From Mycolicibacterium monacense (GTDB lineage Bacteria; Actinomycetota; Actinomycetes; Mycobacteriales; Mycobacteriaceae), in contig NZ_AP022617.1 of NCBI RefSeq assembly GCF_010731575.1, positions 5,518,001 through 5,582,000 of the forward strand: DNA of 64,000 nucleotides. The letters run 5' to 3'. The notes under the pieces are model-generated. The model worked only from the letters and a program-made list of their open reading frames with translations, was not told the origin of the DNA and did no database searches. Below, piece after piece: positions 35,740 to 43,490 of this stretch. Position 1 is the first letter of the stretch. Each line of letters begins with the position of its first letter. The translations under genes and the position numbers were made by a program.

Positions 35740-38097
35740 CTATTCGACGACAATCGAGTAGCTCTGCCCGTAATCCATGACGTACTGAGTCAAACCGCGA
35801 CCGATCATGTACTCCTGCAACTCATTCCACTGGGGAGTCCCAACGGCCAGACTCGCCACGTCAACCGGTTGCCCGTCGGGACTCAAGCTAGGGGGCAGTT
35901 GTCCGGCTCTGAACGCCGCCTCGACCACCGCTTGCTGCGCTTGCCGGGTGGACGCGGCTTCCAAGTTGGCCGCCTCAGGGACCTTTATCTCTTGGTATTC
36001 CGGTTTGTCGATCCACTCCTTGATCGCGTCTTCGACCGCTTGACCGGGATCGGCGCCGGTGACATCTAGTGCGATGCCGGCGTGCGGAATCTTGCCGGAG
36101 ATCTGGTCGGTGGCTACCCCGGCGAGTTCGGCCCCGAGAAGCTTCGCTCGGTACACCGCATCGTTGGCGTCGACATCGGTTTTCACGACGTCGTTCTTGT
36201 GATCGACCGCCCCGAACATCGCGTCGTCGATACGGCCGGAGAGCGCGCCTGCGGCACTGTTGGCAAGGTGGTCGCTCAAGTTGCCCGGGTGGCCGCGCAA
36301 CGCTGCCTCGAGTTCGTCGATGCGATCTCTCTCGGCCGCGTTCGCAAGGGTTACCCGGCCGTCCTCAGAGTAACTACCCAGTTCGAGCAGCCGGTTGCCG
36401 TCTGCGGCAGCGAAGATGGGATTGCCGAGTGAGTCGAGCTTGGTTTCTGCGAAGCCCTGCTGACTGCCCGGAGCCGACAGGGAGTCGGTGTTCTTCGCGA
36501 GAAGCTGGCTCATCTCCGTGGAGATGGCGTCGTTGCGGGCGAACGAATCGCGCATGGTCTGGTACACCGGATCGGTGTCGCTCGGGGCCAGCAGGTCCGG
36601 AATCTCGGTCATTGCCAACCGAGCTCGGTCGCCGAGTGGGTCGCCGATCGGACGCTGCGAATCCTCGGTCATCCAGTCGAGAAGAGTCGCCGCCCCGTTG
36701 CCCTCGCCGCCGCTCTGCGACCAGTCATGCCCCATGAGGGTCCGGACCGTCTCGTCGCGGTTGTAACCGTCCGGCAGGTCGTCGCCCTGCCCGGTGAAGA
36801 TCTGCGCCGAGGCGTCGTTGTTGCGTCCGGCAACTTCTGACAACGTGTTCGCCGCCCGCTCATAGGCTTCCGGTGGCGTATCGGTCATCCCGTAGCCGCC
36901 CACCGAGTACTCGACCATATCCGCTGACTTCATGTACATCTCGGTACCGAGCCTCGATCCGGGCTGAAACCCCGGATTGGCCTCGCCCATCAATTCGCTG
37001 AACTGAACGACGTCGGCGACGTGCTGGTTCTTGGCCTCGGTCGGCCCCAATGTCTCCCATCCGGGATACGTCGGATCCCCGCGGCGCACCTCGAGCATCT
37101 CGCGCAGGTCGGGTGGCAACTGGTCGTAGCCGCCACGGGAGGCGATCGAACCGTCCGGGTCGCGCTCGACGATGTTCTCGTTGCTCGCGACCGTGAGCCC
37201 GTTGGCGAGTCGGTCGCGCTGTGCTCCAGCGTCGGTGTCGCCGGCCGCTTCCTCGGATTCAAGGTGGCGGTCCAGGGTGAGCAATCCGTCCTTGCCCGCG
37301 GCCCGATAGAAGTCGCGGTAGTAGTCCTGGGTCTCCTTCGGGATGGTGTCGACTTCCCGGCCCTCCGCGAGTGCGGTCTTCTGTTCGTCCGTCAGCGAGG
37401 TCGGGGGGAGATTGGCTGCGACACGATCAAGGACCGCGGGGTCGCGTTGTGCAGGTGGAAGGTTCGCCTGTTCCGCGAGCGCCTCGCCGTCCTTGGTGCC
37501 CTCGTCCGTGTCGCCCTCGTCCTTCTTCTCGTCCTCCTTGACGCCCAGCGCCTCGGCGTCGTCCTTCTTCTCGTCCTTCTCGCCGCTGCCGAACTTCTGT
37601 TCGTTTCTGATCGCGTCGAACTCCGGCCCGAGCTTCGCGAGGTTCTGCGCGACCGTGTTCGACTCGGCGTTCGTCTTCTGCACGACCTCGGAAAGCTGCC
37701 CGAGCCCACGGTTGGCGATCTGCATGAGGAACATGTCGCGCTGCTTGCCGGGCGGCACGCTGTTGGCGGCGTCGGTGACCCACTGCCGCACCTGATCGAG
37801 GTTCCGCCTGCCGGTCGCCACCACCTGCGCCGACTGGTCGACCTGTTGGGCGATCCTGCGGTCCAACTCCGCCAACCGCGTGAACACGGTCTGATGGTCG
37901 GTGTTGGCCTTGTCGTAGTTCGTCGCCGCGGCCCCCGACCACTTCGAACCCGGCGCCGCCGCCGTCACCCCGGACCCGAGGTCGGTCAGCTGCGGGCTCT
38001 TGTCGAAGTCGGCGCCCGGCTGCGGTGTGCCCTGGCCGAACGTTTGCCGCGCGTTGTCCCAGGTCGTGTAGAAACCGTCGAGGGCGCTCACCGGCAT
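35740..38097 (-). CDS. EspA/EspE-family-like putative type VII secretion substrate (large)
   Basis: 785 residues from ATG 38097; the frame open to 38190 is rejected because it would overlap the next gene. The N-terminal ~150 residues form a helical-hairpin module with AAAPGSKWSGAAATNYDKANTDH, where WSG fits the W-x-G turn of EspA/EspE-type ESX substrates. A second helix follows (VVATGRRNLDQVRQWVTDAANSVPPG). Next is a highly charged Glu/Asp/Lys linker (about 190-230), then a long alpha-helical region to the C-terminus with no membrane segments. I see no known enzyme motif. It is organised with a lipoprotein in one operon, and no ESX machinery is in the window. Composition is less GC-rich than flanking genes. 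Confidence 0.72.
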   Translation of the reverse strand: MPVSALDGFYTTWDNARQTFGQGTPQPGADFDKSPQLTDLGSGVTAAAPGSKWSGAAATNYDKANTDHQTVFTRLAELDRRIAQQVDQSAQVVATGRRNLDQVRQWVTDAANSVPPGKQRDMFLMQIANRGLGQLSEVVQKTNAESNTVAQNLAKLGPEFDAIRNEQKFGSGEKDEKKDDAEALGVKEDEKKDEGDTDEGTKDGEALAEQANLPPAQRDPAVLDRVAANLPPTSLTDEQKTALAEGREVDTIPKETQDYYRDFYRAAGKDGLLTLDRHLESEEAAGDTDAGAQRDRLANGLTVASNENIVERDPDGSIASRGGYDQLPPDLREMLEVRRGDPTYPGWETLGPTEAKNQHVADVVQFSELMGEANPGFQPGSRLGTEMYMKSADMVEYSVGGYGMTDTPPEAYERAANTLSEVAGRNNDASAQIFTGQGDDLPDGYNRDETVRTLMGHDWSQSGGEGNGAATLLDWMTEDSQRPIGDPLGDRARLAMTEIPDLLAPSDTDPVYQTMRDSFARNDAISTEMSQLLAKNTDSLSAPGSQQGFAETKLDSLGNPIFAAADGNRLLELGSYSEDGRVTLANAAERDRIDELEAALRGHPGNLSDHLANSAAGALSGRIDDAMFGAVDHKNDVVKTDVDANDAVYRAKLLGAELAGVATDQISGKIPHAGIALDVTGADPGQAVEDAIKEWIDKPEYQEIKVPEAANLEAASTRQAQQAVVEAAFRAGQLPPSLSPDGQPVDVASLAVGTPQWNELQEYMIGRGLTQYVMDYGQSYSIVVE

Positions 38098-38147
38098 CCC
38101 ACCCCGCCCCGCCGCAACGTCATTTGCCCAGTATCCCGTACCCCGGA

Positions 38148-39953
38148 CTACCTCGGCGCCACAAATCCGACCGGACCGGGCGATATGCACACCGACAGCG
38201 CCGCGGTGCTCGCGCTGACATTGATTGCGTCACCGGCGCCCGGCAACCGCACGAACACCCGATTCAGCCCCGGCCGCACCGGAACCTTCACCTCCGGACC
38301 CTCCGACAACGCCATCATCAACGACCCGTCGCTGTTCGCCAGGTAGTTGATCTCGGCCGTCCAGTCCGCGGGCAGCAGCGGCCCGTCCAGCGGCATCCGC
38401 ACCGGGAAATCCGGCTGCACCAGATACCCGCAGTTGGGCTCCGGCCCCGGCCGGATGGCCCGCACCCACGTCACCAACGCGTCGACCACCTGGCCCGACG
38501 GGTCCAGCATCCGCAGCTGTGTCGTACTCGGCGCGAACTCCGGTCGATCGTCGAACAACGCGAACATGTGGCTCGCCAGGTTCTCCGGCGCCGCCACCCG
38601 CTGCAGGATGAGCGGGTCGACCTCCTGGTCGAGCATCGGCTCGTCGACCCCGGCCAGCCCCGCCCGGGCATTGGCCACGTACGCCGGCACCGGGCTGTCC
38701 CGCCAGATCCGGTGGAACGTCACCGTCGAATACAGGCTGCTCACCACGAACGCGCCCACCAAAGCGACCACCACCGCGGTTCTGCGCCGCGACGCGTCCA
38801 GCCGCCGCGCGCCCGCCCGGTTCGGTGCGCAGAACCCGACCGCCATCAGCAGCGCCAGCACCACCACCAGATCCGGCAGGTACCGCAGCGTCTGCGCCAA
38901 CTCGAGTGCGGTGAACCGCGACGACCGCATCAGGTAGATCGGCACCTGGCAGGCCACCGCGTACCCGACCGCCACCGCCCACACCGGTCCGATCCGCTGC
39001 TTGCGGGCGAACGACACCGCGACGACGACCGCCCACGCCGCCCACCCCAGCACCATGACCGTCGCCGGTGGCGTCGCCCACGGCGACGCCGGCGCCCACC
39101 GCTGCCAATCCCACGGTCCGCCGACCAGACCCGGCACGATCGCGTGGGTGATGGACCGCGCCAGCAGATCCCACGTCATCGCCAGATCGAAGCTCCACCG
39201 CTTCTGGTCGACGACCAGCAGATACACCCCGACCCAGGCGGCCGTCACGGCCAGCGCCGGCACCCAGAGCCGAATCCCGCGCCGCCACACCGACACCACC
39301 GCGCCACGGTCCCCGGTGACATGCGCCAGGAGCGCGGCCACCGCGAACGCGACGAACGGGATCACCGCCGCCTTCTCGAAGAACAACAGCCCGCCGACGT
39401 ACACGGCCAAAGCCGTCACCGCGTAGCGCCGGCGCCCCGTGCGCACCAGCAGAATCGCGTCCGCACACACCCACGCCAACGCCGCCAGCATCGGCAGCGA
39501 GTTCAGCGCCGCCGCCCACCAGGCGAATCCGGGCACCGCCAGCGGTGTGAACAACGCGAACGTCAACGGCAGCAACAGAACCGGACGCCATCCCAGGATG
39601 ACGTGCAGTGTCCGCAGCAGCGCCAGCGACGCCAGGAGCTGCAGGACCACCAGGCTCAGCGCCGGCAGCACCCACGACCACGGCGCGACCCGGGTGATCG
39701 CCCCGGACAGCAGGAACGCCGCCGGCATCACGTGCCCGTCGTGATCGTCGAACAGGAACGACGGCGACAACAGCCCCTGGGTGCCGGCCCGGCCGATCAG
39801 GATCAGGTCGTCCCAGTAGAAGTAGCCGCCGAACGCCAGCACCGCCCGGACGACCAGGTGCACCGCGATCAGGCCGACGGCGGCGCGGGCAACACGGTTC
39901 AGGACTGTCCCGCTCCCGGATAGGCGGCACCGGCCGCCTGGCGCGCCGCCCAC
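38148..39953 (-). CDS. GT-C-like polytopic membrane protein, start uncertain
   Basis: About 585-601 residues with 10 or more membrane helices, then a soluble C-terminal domain of about 170 residues. FYWDDLILIGRAG follows the first helix; an acidic pair after TM1 is typical of GT-C glycosyltransferases that use polyprenyl-phosphate sugars. GTG at 39953 keeps the first helix but overlaps galE by 55 bases. CTG at 39902 would overlap the galE stop as CTGA. GTG at 39863 would cut the helix. It is the last gene of the five-gene Pls operon; I infer a role in glycosylating an exported product. Confidence 0.75.
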   Translation of the reverse strand: MGGAPGGRCRLSGSGTVLNRVARAAVGLIAVHLVVRAVLAFGGYFYWDDLILIGRAGTQGLLSPSFLFDDHDGHVMPAAFLLSGAITRVAPWSWVLPALSLVVLQLLASLALLRTLHVILGWRPVLLLPLTFALFTPLAVPGFAWWAAALNSLPMLAALAWVCADAILLVRTGRRRYAVTALAVYVGGLLFFEKAAVIPFVAFAVAALLAHVTGDRGAVVSVWRRGIRLWVPALAVTAAWVGVYLLVVDQKRWSFDLAMTWDLLARSITHAIVPGLVGGPWDWQRWAPASPWATPPATVMVLGWAAWAVVVAVSFARKQRIGPVWAVAVGYAVACQVPIYLMRSSRFTALELAQTLRYLPDLVVVLALLMAVGFCAPNRAGARRLDASRRRTAVVVALVGAFVVSSLYSTVTFHRIWRDSPVPAYVANARAGLAGVDEPMLDQEVDPLILQRVAAPENLASHMFALFDDRPEFAPSTTQLRMLDPSGQVVDALVTWVRAIRPGPEPNCGYLVQPDFPVRMPLDGPLLPADWTAEINYLANSDGSLMMALSEGPEVKVPVRPGLNRVFVRLPGAGDAINVSASTAALSVCISPGPVGFVAPR

Positions 39954-40888
39954 GCCGAGGCCACCATGTCCTCCAGCGAGTGGCGCATCTTCCAGTCCAG
40001 GTCCCGTGCGGCGAGGTCGCCGTTGGCCACGATCCGCGCCGGGTCTCCCGGCCGCCGCGGCATGATCTGCGGCTCGAAGTCGACGCCGGTGACCGTGCGG
40101 ATGGCGGTCATGATCTCGCGCACCGAGGTGCCCGCCCCGCTGCCGAGGTTGTACACCGGTTCCACCGGTTCGCCTCGGGTGAGCCGACGAGCCGCGGCGA
40201 CGTGCGCCAGCGCGACGTCGCCGACGTCGACGTAGTCGCGCACGCAGGTTCCGTCCGGGGTGGGGTAGTCGTCGCCGTTGATGCGGGGTGTGTCGCCGCG
40301 GTAGAGCATGTCGAACACCAGCGGGAACAGGTTGTGCGGGCTGGTGTCGAACAGCGCGGTCGAACCGGAGCCGACGACGTTGAAGTACCGCAGGCTGGTG
40401 TGGCGCAGACCCGACGCACGGCCCACGTCGCGCAGCAGCCACTCGCCGATCAGCTTGGTCTCGCCGTAGGGCGATTCCGGGGCGGTCGGCGTGGACTCGT
40501 CCACCTGATCGACATCCGGGGTGCCGAATGTGGCTGCGCTGGAGGAGAACACGATCTTGTCGACGCCGACGGTCTCCATCGCCTGCAGCAGCGTCACCAT
40601 CGCCGACACGTTCTGCTCATAGGTGTGCAGGGGCCGCTGGACCGACACCCCGGCGTACTTGAACCCGGCGATGTGGATGACGCCGGTGACCTCGTGTTCG
40701 CGCAGCGCCTGTTCGACGAGGGCGCCGTCGAGCAGGGTGCCGCGGACGAACGGCACGGACTCGGGTACGAACTGCTCGAGCCCGGTGGACAGGTCGTCGA
40801 TCACGACGACCGGCAGGTCGGCCTCGGTCAACGCCCGGACGACGTGCGAGCCGATGTAGCCGGCGCCGCCGGTCACGAGCCAGGTCAT
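39899..40888 (-). CDS. galE: UDP-glucose 4-epimerase (GalE-like)
   Basis: 329-residue extended short-chain dehydrogenase. The NAD motif TGGAGYIGS lies at 6-14, the catalytic Ser at 115-117 and YGETK (Tyr141, Lys145). The DNLSTG-like specificity loop reads DDLSTG (31-36). It interconverts UDP-glucose and UDP-galactose. A strong AAGGAGGG ribosome binding site precedes the ATG, which overlaps the stop of the flippase gene. It may supply UDP-galactose to the adjoining membrane transferase. Other NDP-sugar epimerase activities cannot be excluded. Confidence 0.9.
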   Translation of the reverse strand: MTWLVTGGAGYIGSHVVRALTEADLPVVVIDDLSTGLEQFVPESVPFVRGTLLDGALVEQALREHEVTGVIHIAGFKYAGVSVQRPLHTYEQNVSAMVTLLQAMETVGVDKIVFSSSAATFGTPDVDQVDESTPTAPESPYGETKLIGEWLLRDVGRASGLRHTSLRYFNVVGSGSTALFDTSPHNLFPLVFDMLYRGDTPRINGDDYPTPDGTCVRDYVDVGDVALAHVAAARRLTRGEPVEPVYNLGSGAGTSVREIMTAIRTVTGVDFEPQIMPRRPGDPARIVANGDLAARDLDWKMRHSLEDMVASAWAARQAAGAAYPGAGQS

Positions 40889-42165
40889 GGAGCCCTCCTT
40901 CGTCGAGAACGCAGGATATGCGTGCGGTCCGGTGCGCCCGCAAGTCCGGCGAGGTGCACGGCGATCCCGACCAGCGGACCGCACAGCAACGCAACCACGG
41001 TCCTGGTCTCCAGGTCCAGCGGCAGCAGCAGCAACAGCACCGCCGCCACCGTGGCGCTCACCCACCCGAGCGCGTACGTGCGGTGCATGGCGGCGGCGAC
41101 GGTCGCCGCGCCGGTCAAAGTCAGCAGCGCGATCGCCACCGCCGCCGTCGTCAACCACGCCAGCAGCGCGCCGTCGGCCTGGTACTGCTCGCCGAACCCG
41201 GCGCGCAGCAGCCACGGCCCGAGCAGTCCCGCGGCAATCACGCCGAGCGTGCCGAGTCCCAGCACCAGCGCCGACGGCGCCACCAGGGCGCGCGGGCGTG
41301 CGCTGCGCTGGTCGACGAAGTGGGCGATCAGGTTGCCCTGCATCGCCGTCAACGGCACCAGCAGCGGCGCCCGGGTCAGCGTCACGGCCAGGATCACCAC
41401 CCCGCCGGTGGCGCCGAGATCGTCCGACGTCGCCTTGAGCAGGACGGGGAACCCCATCACCAGGACGGCGCTGGCTCCCGCGGCGGCGATCGAGTGCGCG
41501 GCGCCGCGCAGGAACGTCGTCGTACTGCCCGGCGTGCGCAGGCGCGCGGCGGCCCGGGTGGCGGGGGAACAGACGAGCAGGAGCAGCCAGGCGATCGCCC
41601 CGCCGACGGTGGCCCACAGGAATCCGCCAAGACCCCAGCCGACGGCGAACGTCGCCACGGCCACCAGGACACGGATCACCGCGTCGGTCACCATGAGCGC
41701 CCCGTACTGCGTCCAGCGGTTGACGCCGGCCAGCATGCCGAGCAGCGTCGCGTGCACGCAGAACCCGGCCAGTCCGGCGCTGAGCAGCAGCACCGACAGC
41801 CACCGCGCCTCGACGAACACGCGGCCCGCCCACAGCGGCGCCGTCACCACGATGAGGACGGCGGCGACGACGCCCACCACCGCGCCGATCCGCACGGGGT
41901 GGGTGTGCGGACCGTCGCCCGCGTGCTCCACCCGGGCGTCGCGGACCTCCCGCGTCGCCTCCTGCAGCAGGCCGAACGCCGCCCCGCTGGCCAGACCGAA
42001 GGCCCCCCAGAACACCCCGAACACCGAAAAACCCTCGGGTTCCAGGTCGCGGGCCGCCAAATAGAGCACCGCGTAGCCGCACAGCGCGGTCACGGCCGTC
42101 GCGATGCCGACCCGCGCCACGCTGCTCCGCGTGACCGGGCCGGTCGACGGCGCCGCGTCGGTCAC
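40885..42165 (-). CDS. MOP-superfamily polysaccharide/lipid flippase-like protein
   Basis: 426 residues with about 12 predicted membrane helices. Arg/Gly-rich short loops and the repeated arrangement of the Wzx/MurJ (MOP) superfamily are visible. It resembles Rv3630 in size. GTG at 42165 overlaps the aminopeptidase stop by four bases, and its own stop overlaps the galE ATG. It probably flips a lipid-linked or peptide product made by the operon across the membrane. The direction and substrate are inferred only from context. Confidence 0.82.
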   Translation of the reverse strand: MTDAAPSTGPVTRSSVARVGIATAVTALCGYAVLYLAARDLEPEGFSVFGVFWGAFGLASGAAFGLLQEATREVRDARVEHAGDGPHTHPVRIGAVVGVVAAVLIVVTAPLWAGRVFVEARWLSVLLLSAGLAGFCVHATLLGMLAGVNRWTQYGALMVTDAVIRVLVAVATFAVGWGLGGFLWATVGGAIAWLLLLVCSPATRAAARLRTPGSTTTFLRGAAHSIAAAGASAVLVMGFPVLLKATSDDLGATGGVVILAVTLTRAPLLVPLTAMQGNLIAHFVDQRSARPRALVAPSALVLGLGTLGVIAAGLLGPWLLRAGFGEQYQADGALLAWLTTAAVAIALLTLTGAATVAAAMHRTYALGWVSATVAAVLLLLLPLDLETRTVVALLCGPLVGIAVHLAGLAGAPDRTHILRSRRRRAP

Positions 42166-43490
42166 AGCTTCGGCAGATCCTCGGCGTAGAGCCAGGCATC
42201 CCACAGCGGGCGCAGTGACTCGTCGGCGTAATTGGCTGCCAGACCGGTGAAGTCGTCGGTGAACGCCGTGCTGTGACGGTGTCGCGCCGTCCAGTCCCGC
42301 AGCAGGGCGAAGAACTTCTCGTCGCCGATGCGGGTGCGCAGCACATGCAGGGTCAGCGCGCCGCGTTTGTACACCCGGTCGTCGAACATGTCCTTCGGAC
42401 CGGGGTCGGCGAGCAGGAGGTCCTGGGGCAGATCGGTCAGCCGTTCGTGGTAATGGTGAGCCCATTCGTCGGCGCTGCGGCCGCCGGAGTTCTCCGACCA
42501 CAACCACTCCGCGTAACACGCGAAACCCTCGTGCAGCCAGATGTCGCGCCACCGGCGCACGGTGACCGAGTTGCCGAACCACTGGTGGGCCAACTCGTGT
42601 GCGATCAACCGCTCGGCCCTGCGCGTGCCGTCGCAATGGTTGGCGCCGAAGATCGAAATACCTTGTGCCTCAAGGGGTATCTCGAGGGCGTCGTCGGTCA
42701 CCACCACGGTGTAGCCGCTCGCCAGCGGGTACGGTCCGAACAGCTTCTCGAACAGTTTCATCATCTGTGGTTGGCGGCCGAAGCTGTGGTCGAAGTTGCG
42801 GCGCAGCCGGGCCGGCAGGGCGGCCTGGATGGGCACCGGCGACTTCGCCAGCTTGTGCACGTCGTACATGCCGATCTGCAACGTGATCAGGTACGTCGAA
42901 GTCGGTTCGGCCTGCTCGTAGGTCCACACGGTGTGACCCGCCCTGGCGCGGCGAGACACCAACTCGCCGTTGGCGATCGCGCGGTACGGGCTGTCGGTGC
43001 TGATCTGGATGCGGTAGCTGGCCTTCGCGCTGGGGTGGTCGTCGCACGGGAACCACGAGGATGCGCCGTTGGGCTGTCCCGCGACCAGTGCCCCGTTCGT
43101 CAGCTCCTCGAAACCGACGTCGCCCCAGAGGGTTTCGATCGGTTCGGGGGTGCCGCCGTACCGGACCTCCACGACCAGCGCCGCGCCGGCAGGCAACGCC
43201 GAGGACAACTCGACCCGCAGCTTGTCGTTCGCACAGGAGAACCGGGCGGGTCGGCGGCCGTTGACCGCCACCTTCGTCACCCGCAGGGTGTCGGCCAGAT
43301 CCAGGGTGAAGGTGCGCAGCGCAGCCAGCGTGACGGCCGTGATCGACGCCGAACCCGACAACCGGTTGATCGCGACCTTGTACTCCAGGTCGAGTTCGTA
43401 CCGCGACACCCGGTACCCGAAGTTGCCGGTCTCGGGCAGGTAGGGGTCGATGACGGCCGGGGTGTTCTTCCCCTTCTTCGACCGCGTCAC
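42162..43490 (-). CDS. M1-family zinc aminopeptidase
   Basis: 442 residues, about half the size of PepN-type M1 enzymes and limited to the N-terminal beta and catalytic domains. Zinc site HELAHQWFGNS...WLHEGFA is at about 298-323 (HExxH plus Glu 18 residues on). The exopeptidase signature normally GxMEN reads IPLEA: the Glu is kept, the Asn is Ala. No signal peptide is seen. GTG at 43490 overlaps the stop of the Pls-like synthetase, so translation is coupled. In poly-lysine producers, Pls is accompanied by a zinc aminopeptidase that degrades the polymer, so this enzyme may trim or detoxify the product. Confidence 0.9.
   Translation of the reverse strand: MTRSKKGKNTPAVIDPYLPETGNFGYRVSRYELDLEYKVAINRLSGSASITAVTLAALRTFTLDLADTLRVTKVAVNGRRPARFSCANDKLRVELSSALPAGAALVVEVRYGGTPEPIETLWGDVGFEELTNGALVAGQPNGASSWFPCDDHPSAKASYRIQISTDSPYRAIANGELVSRRARAGHTVWTYEQAEPTSTYLITLQIGMYDVHKLAKSPVPIQAALPARLRRNFDHSFGRQPQMMKLFEKLFGPYPLASGYTVVVTDDALEIPLEAQGISIFGANHCDGTRRAERLIAHELAHQWFGNSVTVRRWRDIWLHEGFACYAEWLWSENSGGRSADEWAHHYHERLTDLPQDLLLADPGPKDMFDDRVYKRGALTLHVLRTRIGDEKFFALLRDWTARHRHSTAFTDDFTGLAANYADESLRPLWDAWLYAEDLPKL

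Noticed and set aside
39950..40442. Extension of the membrane-protein frame far into galE (to 40442)
   Set aside because: Arg/Gly-rich and without membrane segments; it overlaps the galE catalytic core. Only the part to 39953 is plausible.
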